From the NCBI GenBank assembly GCA_022843165.1, contig JALHOD010000005.1, positions 62,001-126,000 on the forward strand: DNA of 64,000 nt, read 5' to 3'. This stretch comes from Pseudorhodoplanes sp. Lineage in GTDB: Bacteria; Pseudomonadota; Alphaproteobacteria; Rhizobiales; Xanthobacteraceae. Shown in pieces: positions 48,874 to 58,004 of this stretch. The position numbers and the translations under genes are program-made. Below the pieces are notes generated by a model. The model saw only the letters and a program-made list of their open reading frames with translations. It ran no database searches and was not told the DNA's origin. Numbering within the stretch: position 1 is the first letter of the stretch; each line of letters starts with the position of its first letter.

Positions 48874-50526
48874 TCATTGAATCCTGGGCGGCTGGTCGAA
48901 TTGCAGTTGCGGAATATCAGGCATCTGGATCTCGATTTTCACTTTCGACGGATCGACGGTCGGTCCGGTGCCCTTGTAGTGCATCACCATGCCGGGGAAG
49001 ACGATCACCAGCGCGACCATGATGCACTGGATGACGACGAACGGAACCGCGCCCCAGTAAATCTGTCCGGTCGTCACCGGTTCCATGCGCAGGCCGGTGA
49101 CGCGGTCGGTATAGGGCTCGCGCGGCGCGACCGAGCGCAGGTAGAACAGCGCGAAACCGAACGGCGGGTGCATGAACGAGGTCTGCATGTTCACGCCCAG
49201 CATAATTCCGAACCAGATCAGATCGATGCCGAGTTTTTCCGCCGGAGCGGCGAGCAGCGGGATGACGATGAAGGCGATCTCGAAGAAATCCAGAAAGAAC
49301 GCGAGCAGGAAGACAAAGATGTTGACGAAAATCAGGAACCCGGTCTGTCCGCCCGGCAATCCTACCAAAAGCTCTTCCACCCAGCGATGGCCGTCGACGC
49401 CGTAGAAGGTGAGCGAGAAGACGCGCGCGCCGATCAGAATGAAGACGACGAAAGCGGAGAGCTTGGCGGTGGATTCGCTGGCCTGGCGGACAAGGTCCCA
49501 GCGCAGGCGCCCCTTCATGATCGCGAGCACCAGCGCGCCGACGGCGCCCATGGCGCCGCCCTCGGTGGGGGTGGCGACGCCGATGAAGATCGTGCCAAGC
49601 ACGAGGAAGATCAGCGCCAGCGGCGGCACCATCACGAAGATCACCTGCTGCGCCAGAATGGAGAGCAGCCGCAGCCGCAGCAGGCGGTTCAGCGCCGCGA
49701 TCAGGAACGCGATTCCGACCCCGATCGACATGGTGAGGACCACGAAATCGGCGCCGGCGCGCACGCCGGTGGTTCGCATGTAGAGATACGCCGCCGCAGC
49801 CGAAAACAGCACCACCACGCCCAGCGAGATCACGCCGCGCTTTCCGTTCGGGTCCTTGTAGATGATTGCGTCCAGCGGCAGGCCGGGGGCGGCCTTGGGA
49901 TAGAACAGCGTGACCAGAAAGACATAGCTTGCGTAAAGCGCCGACAGCACGAGGCCCGGAACGAAGGCGCCTTCATACATGTCGCCGACCGAGCGGCCGA
50001 GCTGGTCGGCCATGACGATCAGCACCAGCGAGGGAGGAATGATCTGCGCCAATGTGCCGGAAGCGGCGATCACGCCGGTGGCGACGCGGCGGTCATAGCC
50101 ATAGCGCAGCATGATCGGCAGCGAGATCAGCCCCATGGAGATCACGGAGGCCGCAACCACGCCCGTCGTCGCCGCCAGCAGGGCGCCGACAAAGATCACC
50201 GCGTAGGCGAGGCCGCCCCGGATGGTGCCGAACAATTGTCCGATGGTGTCGAGCAGATCCTCGGCCATGCCGGACCGCTCGAGGATCAGGCCCATGAACG
50301 TGAAGAATGGAATCGCGAGCAGCGTGTCGTTGTTCATCACGCCGTAGACGCGCTCCGGCAGCGCCTGCAGGAAATCCGGGCGGAACAGCCCGAGTTCGAT
50401 GCCGATCAGTCCGAACAGCAGGCCGTTGGCGGCAAGCGAGAACGCGACCGGGTATCCGAGCAGCAGGAACACCACCAGCGCCGCGAACATGATCGGCGCC
50501 ATGTTATGGATCAGCAGATCGGCCAT
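48874..50526 (-). CDS. dctM: TRAP transporter large permease DctM
   Basis: The 550-residue protein has about 12-14 hydrophobic helices and the DctM pattern: PVAFSLAANGLLFGLIG near the N-terminus, IPFFTFMGLILERSGMAEDLLDTIGQL, GVVAASVISMGLISLPIMLRYGYDRRVATGVIAASGTLAQIIPPSLV, and the C-terminal MHPPFGFALFYLRSV. It is longer than the common 430-residue form because of central and C-terminal insertions, as in the mannitol/chloroaromatic-type TRAP subgroup. It starts 18 bases after dctQ and moves the substrate with sodium. Confidence 0.93.
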   Translation of the reverse strand: MADLLIHNMAPIMFAALVVFLLLGYPVAFSLAANGLLFGLIGIELGLFRPDFLQALPERVYGVMNNDTLLAIPFFTFMGLILERSGMAEDLLDTIGQLFGTIRGGLAYAVIFVGALLAATTGVVAASVISMGLISLPIMLRYGYDRRVATGVIAASGTLAQIIPPSLVLIVMADQLGRSVGDMYEGAFVPGLVLSALYASYVFLVTLFYPKAAPGLPLDAIIYKDPNGKRGVISLGVVVLFSAAAAYLYMRTTGVRAGADFVVLTMSIGVGIAFLIAALNRLLRLRLLSILAQQVIFVMVPPLALIFLVLGTIFIGVATPTEGGAMGAVGALVLAIMKGRLRWDLVRQASESTAKLSAFVVFILIGARVFSLTFYGVDGHRWVEELLVGLPGGQTGFLIFVNIFVFLLAFFLDFFEIAFIVIPLLAAPAEKLGIDLIWFGIMLGVNMQTSFMHPPFGFALFYLRSVAPREPYTDRVTGLRMEPVTTGQIYWGAVPFVVIQCIMVALVIVFPGMVMHYKGTGPTVDPSKVKIEIQMPDIPQLQFDQPPRIQ

Positions 50527-50544
50527 CGTGGCTCCGTGTGCGGT

Positions 50545-51132
50545 CTATTCGCGGATGGTTTTGAGCTCGGCGGCCAGCCGCTCGGCTTCGGCTTCGACTG
50601 CATGCTGAGTATGGATGTAAGGGTCGGGAATGAGACCGCGCATCACAGCGATGCGCTTGATCAACTCGGAAATGCCCTGGAAGAACAGCAACGTGAATCC
50701 GATCACCACCAGGGATTTGGCCGGCCATTGCGGCAGACCGCCGGCATTCAGGGATTGCTCGTTGATTTCGAATGACCGCAGGAAGAACGGCCATGACGTT
50801 ATGATCATGACGATCGTCAGCGGCAGCAGGAACAGCGAATGACCGACAACGTCGATGACGTTGCGAACGGTCCTGGGGAACATGCTGTTCACGATGTCGA
50901 TGCGGATGTGTTCGTTCGAGAGCAGGGTCCAGGGCGAACACAGCAGGAAGATCACGCTGAAGATGATCCACTGCAATTCCAGCCAGGCATTCGACGAGGT
51001 GTCGAATACCTTGCGCACCACCGCGTTGGTGGCGGAAATGATGACGACGATCAGGACAAGCCAGGAAAGCCATCGCCCAAGGCGGGAATTGACGGCGTCG
51101 ATGACACGGCTCAGCGCGAGAAGCGTTTGCAC
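50545..51132 (-). CDS. dctQ: TRAP transporter small permease DctQ
   Basis: This four-helix membrane protein has TM1 WLSWLVLIVVIISATNAVVR, then NAWLELQWIIFSVIFLLCSPWTLLSNEHIRIDI, the strongly conserved DctQ block, and two further helices. The frame opens at 51207, but GTG 51132 gives the normal length (195 residues) with TM1 soon after the start, and GGGAGGGGG lies 11 bases upstream. The start remains uncertain. With dctM it forms the membrane part of the TRAP system. Confidence 0.88.
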   Translation of the reverse strand: MQTLLALSRVIDAVNSRLGRWLSWLVLIVVIISATNAVVRKVFDTSSNAWLELQWIIFSVIFLLCSPWTLLSNEHIRIDIVNSMFPRTVRNVIDVVGHSLFLLPLTIVMIITSWPFFLRSFEINEQSLNAGGLPQWPAKSLVVIGFTLLFFQGISELIKRIAVMRGLIPDPYIHTQHAVEAEAERLAAELKTIRE

Positions 51133-51346
51133 AGTAAAGGCGTCCCCCTCCCAGGTCCCGCGAGCGCTTGCATGCGCTTCATTGGCGGGCCGCCGCTCAT
51201 CCCCCATAACGGCGACTGCTCGTTACCTAATCTGAACAGGGCTGCAGCCGTCAATGGAAAGTTGCCGCTGCCGCGGGAGGCGTCGTCTGGATTGGGGTAA
51301 AATGGCAGAGGGACGACTTGCGCCGGGGCGGAACCGGGACGCGCTG

Positions 51347-52387
51347 TCAGCCTCCGGTGACGCTCATATGCCGCGGCAGGGACGGCCGCTTGTTGCGGCG
51401 GTCGATGACAAAATCATGGCCCTTCGGCTTGCGCGACACCGCGGCGTCGATCGCCGTATGCAGCAGATCGTCGGCCTCCGACGCCCGCAAGGGACCGCGC
51501 AGATCCGCAGCGTCTTCCTGGCCGAGGCACATGTAAAGCGTGCCGGTGCAGGTCAGGCGGACGCGATTGCAGCTTTCGCAGAAATTATGCGTCATCGGCG
51601 TGATGAAGCCCAGCCGCCCGCCGGTCTCGGCGACGCGCATATAACGGGCCGGGCCTCCGGTCTTGTAATCGATCTCGTCGAGCGAATAGCGCTCTGCCAG
51701 TTTCGCGCGCACGAGCGACAGCGGCAGATACTGGTCGAGCCGGGTTTCGCCGACATCGCCCAGCGGCATCACCTCGATCAGCGTAAGATCCATGCCGCGG
51801 CCATGCGCCCATTCCATCAGGGAGGAAATCTCGTCTTCGTTAACGCCCTTGAGCGCAACGGCGTTGATCTTGACCTCAAGTCCGGCCTGCTGCGCGGCGT
51901 CGATGCCGGCGATCACCTTGTCGAGTTCGCCCCAGCGGGTGATGGCGCGGAACTTGTCGGGATCGAGGGTGTCCATCGACACGTTGATGCGCCTGACGCC
52001 GTATCCTTTCAACTCGGCCGCATACCTGGCGAGTTGCGAGGCATTGGTGGTCAGCGTCAGTTCGTCGAGCGCGCCGCTTTGCAGATGGCGCGCCAGCGAC
52101 GACACCAGTGTCATGATCCCGCGCCGCACCAGCGGCTCGCCGCCGGTCAGCCGCAGCTTGCGCACGCCGCGCGCCACAAAGGCGCTGCAGACGCGGTCGA
52201 GTTCTTCCAGTGTCAGCAGATCGGCCTTGGGCAGAAAGGCCATATGTTCGGACATGCAATAGACGCAGCGGAAATCGCAGCGGTCGGTCACCGAGACCCG
52301 GAGATAGGTGATCGCCCGCGCGAACGGGTCGATCAGGGCCGGGCGGGGGGCCGTGGCCAGGTCGAGATCTTGCGGTCGGACGTTCAT
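51347..52387 (-). CDS. moaA: GTP 3',8-cyclase MoaA
   Basis: The 346-residue radical SAM enzyme has the N-terminal cluster motif C37-x3-C41-x2-C44 (CDFRCVYC), the SAM-binding [11 protein letters not shown], and the C-terminal cluster cysteines in [15 protein letters not shown]. It ends with the essential GG pair (VTGG). It converts GTP to the cyclic precursor in molybdopterin synthesis. ATG 52387 matches family length; the longer frame is non-conserved. No other moa gene is adjacent. Confidence 0.95.
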   Translation of the reverse strand: MNVRPQDLDLATAPRPALIDPFARAITYLRVSVTDRCDFRCVYCMSEHMAFLPKADLLTLEELDRVCSAFVARGVRKLRLTGGEPLVRRGIMTLVSSLARHLQSGALDELTLTTNASQLARYAAELKGYGVRRINVSMDTLDPDKFRAITRWGELDKVIAGIDAAQQAGLEVKINAVALKGVNEDEISSLMEWAHGRGMDLTLIEVMPLGDVGETRLDQYLPLSLVRAKLAERYSLDEIDYKTGGPARYMRVAETGGRLGFITPMTHNFCESCNRVRLTCTGTLYMCLGQEDAADLRGPLRASEADDLLHTAIDAAVSRKPKGHDFVIDRRNKRPSLPRHMSVTGG

Positions 52388-52499
52388 GCGGAATCCTTGG
52401 CTCGCCCCAATATAGGGCTTTGTTGTCGCGGGTAAAACCCGGGCGCATGGCTTTCTGGGCCATGCGGCGCTATGAAGCTGACACTCGAGAAGGCCTGCC

Positions 52500-52889
52500 A
52501 TGACCGATGCGCCCACCGCCCAGCCGAGACCCTGGCCCACCGAATTGCGGCTGGGCAAGGATCGCAAGGTTCTGACCATCGCCTTCGAGGATGGGTCCCG
52601 GTTCGACCTGCCGGCGGAATATCTGCGGATCAAGAGCCCGAGCGCCGAAGTCCAGGGCCATTCGCCCGACGAGCGCAAGACCGTTCCCGGCAAGCGCGAG
52701 GTCATGATCCTGGAAATCCAGCCGATCGGGAACTATGCCGTCCGGCTCGTCTTCGATGACATGCACTCGACCGGGATTTTCTCCTGGGACTATTTCGCCG
52801 AACTCGGACGCAATCAGGCCGCCTACTGGCAGGATTATCTCGACGAACTCGCAGCCCAGGGATTGTCGCGCGATCCCCTTCGCCGCTGA
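52500..52889 (+). CDS. DUF971-domain protein
   Basis: The 129-residue protein is a single DUF971 (gamma-butyrobetaine hydroxylase N-terminal-like) domain: [39 protein letters not shown] and [23 protein letters not shown]. Proteins of this kind are often encoded near Fe-S or molybdenum cofactor genes, and moaA lies divergently 112 bp away. The function is unknown. Confidence 0.88.
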   Translation: MTDAPTAQPRPWPTELRLGKDRKVLTIAFEDGSRFDLPAEYLRIKSPSAEVQGHSPDERKTVPGKREVMILEIQPIGNYAVRLVFDDMHSTGIFSWDYFAELGRNQAAYWQDYLDELAAQGLSRDPLRR

Positions 52890-52895
52890 ACGCAA

Positions 52896-52922
52896 AAAAG
52901 GCCGGCGCGCGGCCGGCCTTTT
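52896..52922. terminator. Bidirectional terminator between DUF971 and L,D-transpeptidase genes
   Basis: AAAAGGCCGGC (52896-52906) pairs with GCCGGCCTTTT (52912-52922) across a five-base loop. A-run and T-run on the two sides allow termination in both directions. Confidence 0.88.
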
Positions 52923-52943
52923 GAACGCGCAGATCGTGCGCGG

Positions 52944-53540
52944 CTATTGCAGCACGACGACCTTGGTGCCGAGCTGCACGCGGCCATACAGATCGATCAC
53001 GTCGTCGTTGGTCATGCGGAAGCAGCCCGACGACACGGCCTGTCCAATGGTTTCCGGCTCGTTGGAGCCGTGGATTCGATACAGCGTCGAGCCGAGATAC
53101 AACGCGCGCGCACCCAGAGGATTGTCCGGGCCGCCCGGCATGTAACGGGGCAGGTCGGGGCGGCGCTGCAGCATCTGCGCGGGCGGCGTCCAGTCCGGCC
53201 ATTCGCGCTTGGCGCTGACGGTCTTCACACCCGACCAGCGGAAGCCGTCACGCCCGACTCCGATGCCGTAGCGGATCGCGCGACCGTCGCCGAGCACGTA
53301 ATAGAGACGGCGTTCCTTGGTGTTGACGATGACGGTGCCGGGCCTTTCGTTGCTCGGATAGCTGACGGTGGTGCGCGGAACGGGCGACATGCCGAACAGG
53401 CTGTAGAGCTTTCCGCGCGGCGCGCCGCCGGTGAAACGTTCGTCGATGTCGAAGGGAACAGATTGGGCGCGGGTCACCGTGCCGGACAGGATCAGCGTGG
53501 CACAGGCGATCGCGACAAGGGCAAGACAACGCGACAGCAT
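52944..53540 (-). CDS. L,D-transpeptidase (YkuD domain), exported
   Basis: The 198-residue protein has a signal peptide (about 1-26) and a YkuD domain with the catalytic signature YRIHGSN (His157) and SSGCFRMTNDDVIDLY (Cys173). It forms 3-3 peptidoglycan crosslinks or attaches lipoproteins to the wall. The first half has the usual strand pattern GTVIVNTKERRLYYVLGDGRAIRYGIGVGRDGF. It stands alone at the left edge of the island remnant. Confidence 0.93.
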   Translation of the reverse strand: MLSRCLALVAIACATLILSGTVTRAQSVPFDIDERFTGGAPRGKLYSLFGMSPVPRTTVSYPSNERPGTVIVNTKERRLYYVLGDGRAIRYGIGVGRDGFRWSGVKTVSAKREWPDWTPPAQMLQRRPDLPRYMPGGPDNPLGARALYLGSTLYRIHGSNEPETIGQAVSSGCFRMTNDDVIDLYGRVQLGTKVVVLQ

Positions 53541-53685
53541 CTCATATCCTCATGCCGTTCTGGAAAAGACGGGATCGATAAAAACAGTTGGCGGACCGGA
53601 CATTTTGCGCATGTTTAAAGCCATGATTTGCACAACGCAGCAAGAACCAATTGGCCGCATGTCTTCGGCCGGGACATGCGAGAAA

Positions 53686-53728
53686 TGGTGGGCGCTACAG
53701 AAATTGAACCTATAACATCTCCCGTGTG
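53686..53728 (-). pseudogene. 3'-half fragment of tRNA-Val (attachment-site remnant)
   Basis: On the minus strand this matches tRNA-Val(CAC) at 55602-55644 from the anticodon loop to the CCA, with five substitutions. Three of them fall in the T-stem/acceptor region, so it cannot fold properly. The 5' half is absent. It is best read as the distal att repeat of the element. Confidence 0.8.
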
Positions 53729-54019
53729 AGTGAATTTTAAATTTTAAATATTTTCAAGGGTTTATAGTCAAAAAACTTGAGGGCCACTGATACTCCACGA
53801 GTCCGAATGGCGAGCTTTTTCGACCAGAGGGCTAAACGTCGCACAGCCTGGCGACCGTGGAACGTGTGTCCAGCCGGACTGCTCAGCCCTGCTGGGGCGC
53901 GTGCTCATAAATGGATTGTGCGCGGTTTTTCTCAGTGTTCGCGTATCCTCCGTTAGCGACCAAACTGCGGACATGCCGGGATGTCCGTATATCACTTGAA
54001 CCAATGTACCGCTGCCGGG

Positions 54020-54274
54020 TCACGCCTTGTGTGCGTCTACGGCTAATGTGCGCGCGTCTTGGGCCAGCATTTTCAATTGCTCAATGGCGGAACTCGGAAA
54101 CGTCGCCCACAACCGCTCACCTTCAGATTCGAATTCCAGAGTGATTTTCATCCCATCCTTGGACACAGCAACTCCGCCAAGTTTCTTTGCAAAGAACTGG
54201 TGTGTAATCTTTCCGTTCCAGTTTTGTAGGGGAGCAGCCAGCCCAACGCAAACTAGGACACCCTCCGTTCCTGC
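54020..54274 (-). pseudogene. Start-less coding fragment in the island
   Basis: An open frame of 84 codons on the minus strand reads like genuine protein: KITHQFFAKKLGGVAVSKDG, then TLEFESEGERLWATFPSSAI and EQLKMLAQDARTLAVDAHKA before TGA. It has no ATG, GTG or TTG before the internal Met at codon 42, and a stop immediately upstream. Either the 5' end was lost or a 43-residue peptide starts at 54151. I do not recognise the family. The coding impression comes from amphipathic composition, so it is tentative. Confidence 0.4.
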
Positions 54275-54571
54275 TTAGGACGCTGGGTCAGACAGTGTCC
54301 AAAAGCGGCCCGTCGCGTGCAAATTTGGGCGTCAGTTCATCGAGTAGAAATAGTTGTCGTTAAGGGGTGAGGTCCGCCTTGGGTCAGACCCGGACATCGC
54401 CTGATGTCGGCATCAAGTCTGCATTATACTCATAAGCAGACATCGACGTTCGTGCATGCTCGTGATAGCGTGGTCGTGGCGAACCCGTTTGACAGATGAT
54501 CGGTCTCTCCTGTTGTTTGATCGATCGGATTTCCAGATTCACATTGGCGGGGAGCGGAGGTTCCGGCAGTC

Positions 54572-55255
54572 ATGAAAGCTCGTGATGTAATGGTCACGAA
54601 TGTGATCACGGTGAGTCCTGAACTTGATGTCAAAACGGTCGCCCGCCTTATGGTCGCCAACGGCATCAGCGCTCTGCCGGTGACCGACGAGTCGTTCAAC
54701 GTCATCGGCATTGTATCAGAAGGCGATTTGCTCCACCGGGCGGAAATTAAGACAGAGCGAAAACAGTCATGGTGGCTGGAAATGCTTATGTCTGACCATG
54801 GGCGTGCCATGGATTTTGTGAAAAGTCATGCTCGTCAAGCCAAGGACGTGATGACTCGCAACGTCATCACGGCCGATGCTGAAACCTCGTTGCAGGAGAT
54901 TGCGGGAGTTCTGGAAAAGAATGGGATCAAGCGCCTTCCGATTTTAGAACAAGGAAAGCTTGTGGGGATCGTAAGTCGAGCGAATATCATTCAGGCATTT
55001 GCGAGTCTGAGCGATGCGACGAAATTGCACGCGAATGATGAGCAGTTGCGTCGCAAAATTCTAGATGATCTCAGCAGACAGCCTTGGGGGAAGCGGCCAG
55101 TGAACGTGCTTGTCAAAGGCGGTGTCGCGGAGCTTTGGGGGGTTGTTCCTAATGCAGCCGAGAAGGATGCAATCCGGGTCGTCGCCGAGAGCACGGCAGG
55201 TATTGTTGCCGTCCGCGACAATCTCAGAATTATGCGCCTAGAGTCGATGGTTTAG
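54572..55255 (+). CDS. CBS-domain pair plus BON domain protein
   Basis: The 227-residue protein has two CBS motifs (residues 1-60, MKARDVMVTNVITVSPELDV with IGIVSEGDLLHR; and 90-145, AKDVMTRNVITADAETSL with VGIVSRANII). A C-terminal BON domain follows (about 155-222; VNVLVKGGVAELWGVVPN and DNLRIM). CBS pairs bind adenosyl ligands; BON domains bind membranes or other surfaces. It has no signal peptide. GGAGCGGAGG lies upstream, 14 or more bases from the ATG. Codon use is less GC-biased than in neighbours, in line with acquisition with the island. Such proteins often accompany stress-response islands. Confidence 0.88.
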   Translation: MKARDVMVTNVITVSPELDVKTVARLMVANGISALPVTDESFNVIGIVSEGDLLHRAEIKTERKQSWWLEMLMSDHGRAMDFVKSHARQAKDVMTRNVITADAETSLQEIAGVLEKNGIKRLPILEQGKLVGIVSRANIIQAFASLSDATKLHANDEQLRRKILDDLSRQPWGKRPVNVLVKGGVAELWGVVPNAAEKDAIRVVAESTAGIVAVRDNLRIMRLESMV

Positions 55256-55601
55256 CAGGCCTGATCGACATTGGCTTCGGTATCGCAATCTTTTACCAGC
55301 ACCGCGCGGTGCAGGTTACGTGAGGGCTGAGCCGATACCAATAAAGACATCAGCCCGCACCGAGAATTCCGTCAAGGATTTCGGCATCATCATTCGCCGG
55401 CTTGTTGACTCGCGTCGAGATTGGCCACATCCGCAGCCGCAGCAGGTCAAGCGGGTCGGTTTCCTCGCCAAGCCGGCGTTCGAAATCCGTCGGCGCACGT
55501 CTAAGTTTCCGATTGTCACGATCCGGCAAGCCGGTAATTGCCGGGTTACGACACTCGCCAAGCGACTGGTAAAGACTGCATTGTGCCAACGCGGAAAAAA
55601 A

Positions 55602-55676
55602 TGGTGGGCGCTATAGGGATTGAACCTATGACCTCTCCCGTGTGAAGGGAACGCTCTCCCGCTGAGCTAAGCGCCC
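55602..55676 (-). tRNA. tRNA-Val (anticodon CAC)
   Basis: The 75-nt minus-strand sequence folds as a cloverleaf. The acceptor stem GGGCGCT pairs with AGCGCCC. The D-arm is GCTC...GAGC. The anticodon stem TTCCC/GGGAG has loop TTCACAC and anticodon CAC. The T-arm is ATAGG/CCTAT with loop TTCAATC, and CCA is encoded. Its 3' half is duplicated at 53686-53728, marking it as an integration site. Confidence 0.95.
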
Positions 55677-55764
55677 TGTTGAGCAGGGGTCGGGGATTTA
55701 AGGAATGGCGCCCAAGGGTGTCAAGCGCGCTGCGGCAAACACCCCCTCGACACCTCTAAAATCA

Positions 55765-56274
55765 TCAGCGGACAGGGTTTGCGGCGGGCGGCCAGGGCGA
55801 ACTGGCGGGCGCCGGCGCAGTCGGCTGCATCGGGGGCGGGGCGGCTGTGCGCGGGGCCGGGCTTGCCGCCTGCGCGTCGGCCGGGCGGGCGGCACGCGGC
55901 TTGCGCGGAGCCGGCCGCTTCGGCGGCGCCTTGACGAGTTCGGCATAAACCGGGCTGGGATCGAAACGCGGCAGGGCGGCGCCGATTGCGACTTCGGAAT
56001 CGCCGCGCGGATCGTCCGGCGGCATCAGCTTCACGGCCACGGTCTGCGGCTGAAAGCCGTTCATCGAATAGGTCGCCATGAAATCGGCGGCGGGAACGGC
56101 CAGCGCGCAAGGGGTCTTGCAGGTCTGTCCGCCCGAGGTTTTCACCTCGGCGCCGGGCGGCTCCGATTCAAATTGCAGCGGCACAGTCGGCGTGGCGGTT
56201 TTCATCATTTCGCCAGAAGACGAGCATGCCGCCAACGCGAATCCGCATGCTGCGATCACTAGCACCTTGTGCAT
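55765..56274 (-). CDS. Lipoprotein with PEGA-like domain and Pro/Ala-rich tail
   Basis: The 169-residue protein has a lipoprotein signal with lipobox LAAC (Cys17). A PEGA-like strand region follows (PLQFESEPPGAEVKTSGGQTCKTPC), including a cysteine pair. The extended tail from about residue 115 is dominated by Pro, Ala and Lys/Arg (KAPPKRPAPRKPRAARPA). The tail could span the cell wall. Start 56274 is chosen for the lipoprotein signal; the longer frame begins 84 bases upstream without one. The function is unknown. Confidence 0.8.
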   Translation of the reverse strand: MHKVLVIAACGFALAACSSSGEMMKTATPTVPLQFESEPPGAEVKTSGGQTCKTPCALAVPAADFMATYSMNGFQPQTVAVKLMPPDDPRGDSEVAIGAALPRFDPSPVYAELVKAPPKRPAPRKPRAARPADAQAASPAPRTAAPPPMQPTAPAPASSPWPPAANPVR

Positions 56275-56480
56275 GGGTCGATTCCGTTCGTTCGCGCGGC
56301 CCGGCCGCTTATCCCCACCCCACCCAACCATACGAGCGGGGCATCCGAGGTGCAACAAGCTTAGGCAATGATTGATCGCAAGAGATAATTTTTCAAAATA
56401 TCCTCCGCTTGCCGACCTCCTGCGGACGATTTCCGAATGCCATAATTATGGTTAATCTTGGGTCGGGCCGTGGCTTCGGG

Positions 56481-57149
56481 TTAGGCCAGCAACTCGAAGA
56501 CCGCGGGGACCAGCATCTGATAGCTGCTGATGACGCGATCGGGGCGCAGCGCCGCGACGGGCGTGTCGGTGTAACCGAAATCGACGGCAATGACGGGAAC
56601 CTGCGCAGCCTGCGCGAGGCGGATGTCTGTTGCCGAATCGCCGACCATGACGGTGCGCGTCATGTCGCCGCCGGCGGCCGCGACCGTCTTTCGCAACACG
56701 TCGGGATCCGGTTTCTTCACGCCGAATGTGTCCTGTCCGCAAATGGCTGCAAAGCGCGCGGTCAGTCCGAGTTCGTCGAGCAGACGCAAGGAGAGCCATT
56801 CGAGCTTGTTGGTGCAGACCGCCAGGACAAAGCCGCGTTGCGCCAGAACATCCAGCGCAATTTCCACGCCTGGAAAGGGCCGCGAACGATCGGCGATATG
56901 CGCGGCATAGTGATCGAGAAATGTTTTGAAAAGAGCATCGATTTCCGGTGCCGGGACCGACCGGCCTTGTTCGGCGAGCGCGCGTTCCAGCATCGGCCGC
57001 ACGCCACCGCCGATCAGCATGCGCGCCGCCTCATAGCCGATCGGGGGGATGCGCTCGCGCGTCAGGATGACGTTGAGAGTATCGACCAGATCGGGCGCGG
57101 TATCGACCAGGGTGCCGTCGAGGTCAAAAACGACGATGGGGCGGGACAT
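56481..57149 (-). CDS. gph: Phosphoglycolate phosphatase (HAD family)
   Basis: The 222-residue HAD hydrolase has motif I FDLDGTLVDTAPDL (Asp9 and Asp11), motif II VCTNK, and motifs III/IV KKPDPDVLRKTV and MVGDSATDI. It dephosphorylates 2-phosphoglycolate. The start at 57149 gives the family N-terminus MSRPIVVFDLDG; the long frame upstream overlaps rpiA in antisense. It is divergent from rpiA, sharing a 129-bp intergenic promoter region. Confidence 0.92.
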   Translation of the reverse strand: MSRPIVVFDLDGTLVDTAPDLVDTLNVILTRERIPPIGYEAARMLIGGGVRPMLERALAEQGRSVPAPEIDALFKTFLDHYAAHIADRSRPFPGVEIALDVLAQRGFVLAVCTNKLEWLSLRLLDELGLTARFAAICGQDTFGVKKPDPDVLRKTVAAAGGDMTRTVMVGDSATDIRLAQAAQVPVIAVDFGYTDTPVAALRPDRVISSYQMLVPAVFELLA

Positions 57150-57278
57150 GGCACTCGCTAACGTTGCAGATGGCCGCTGGCAAGGGGGCCTGCCGGCAGA
57201 CCATCGGGGGACTAGGTTCCGGGGCGGATCGGGGCTAGACAGGCACCGGAAAACGCCCCCCGGGACCGTCTCGCCCCT

Positions 57279-57977
57279 ATGGATATTGAAGCTCAGAAGC
57301 GGCAGGCTGCCGCGCGTGCCCTCGACTGGGTTCAGCCGGGCATGCGGGTGGGCCTTGGAACCGGCTCGACCGCCCGGCATCTGGTCGATCTGCTGGGGGA
57401 GAAGGTCCGTGCCGGCTTCGACGTCGTGGGCGTGCCGACCTCCGAGGCGACCCGGATCCAGGCCGAACAATGCGGCATCCGGCTGGCGACGCTGGACGAG
57501 ATGCCCGAACTCGACGTGACCATCGACGGCGCCGACGAGGTTGGTCCCGATCTGAGCCTGATCAAGGGCGGCGGCGGCGCCTTGCTGCGCGAGAAGATCG
57601 TCGCCTCCGCCTCGGCCAAAATGATCGTGATCGCGGATGAATCGAAATGGGTTGCCGTGCTGGGGCAATTTCCGCTGCCGATCGAGGTGGTCCCGTTCGG
57701 TCTGCGTGTGACGCAACGTCAGATCGTGTCGGCCATCGGCCCGGGTCATAACAGCTCGATGATCACGCTTCGCAAGACCAGGGACGGCCATCCTTTTGTC
57801 ACGGATGGCGGACACTTCATCCTGGATGCCGCGCTTGGCCGGATCCCCGATCCGCAGGCGCTCGCCGGCCGGCTGGCGGCAATTCCGGGTGTGGTCGAAC
57901 ATGGTTTGTTTATTGGAATGGCAAGTGCCGTCGTTCTCGCCGGCGCTGGCGGCGTTCGCGTCGTCGAGCGTCCCTGA
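57279..57977 (+). CDS. rpiA: Ribose-5-phosphate isomerase A
   Basis: The 232-residue enzyme has the RpiA hallmarks [47 protein letters not shown] and [10 protein letters not shown]. It interconverts ribose-5-phosphate and ribulose-5-phosphate. It is followed 27 bases later by the DUF2059 gene and then by glutathione reductase, apparently in one operon. Confidence 0.96.
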   Translation: MDIEAQKRQAAARALDWVQPGMRVGLGTGSTARHLVDLLGEKVRAGFDVVGVPTSEATRIQAEQCGIRLATLDEMPELDVTIDGADEVGPDLSLIKGGGGALLREKIVASASAKMIVIADESKWVAVLGQFPLPIEVVPFGLRVTQRQIVSAIGPGHNSSMITLRKTRDGHPFVTDGGHFILDAALGRIPDPQALAGRLAAIPGVVEHGLFIGMASAVVLAGAGGVRVVERP

Positions 57978-58004
57978 TCGGTTTCTTTCAACAGGAGTTG
58001 AGTT

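Larger units (their letters stand above)
53683..55601. mobile_element. Remnant of a tRNA-Val-integrated element
   Basis: The segment is bounded by the 3' end of intact tRNA-Val(CAC) on the right and by a mutated direct copy of the tRNA 3' half on the left (53683-53728), the classic footprint of tyrosine-recombinase integration. Inside, base composition is visibly more AT-rich (for example 53729-53780 is nearly all A/T) and coding is sparse. The contents are one intact CBS-BON gene, one start-less fragment, and otherwise non-coding DNA: 53729-54019, 54275-54571 and 55256-55601 hold no gene I can support. No integrase or relaxase is seen, so the element is inactive or deleted. Confidence 0.7.

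Noticed and set aside
48859-50775. 638-codon plus-strand ORF opposite dctM and dctQ
   Set aside because: Asp/Gln/His-rich reverse reading of transmembrane codons, a known artefact.
53686-53728. A second functional tRNA-Val
   Set aside because: Only the 3' half is present, with five mismatches, and no D-arm or 5' acceptor strand.
53768-54144. Short ORFs on both strands in the left part of the island
   Set aside because: No ribosome sites, low-information composition, and mutually overlapping; treated as non-coding.
55320-55616. 98-codon plus-strand ORF next to the tRNA
   Set aside because: Runs into the tRNA gene, lacks a ribosome site and shows no protein-like pattern.
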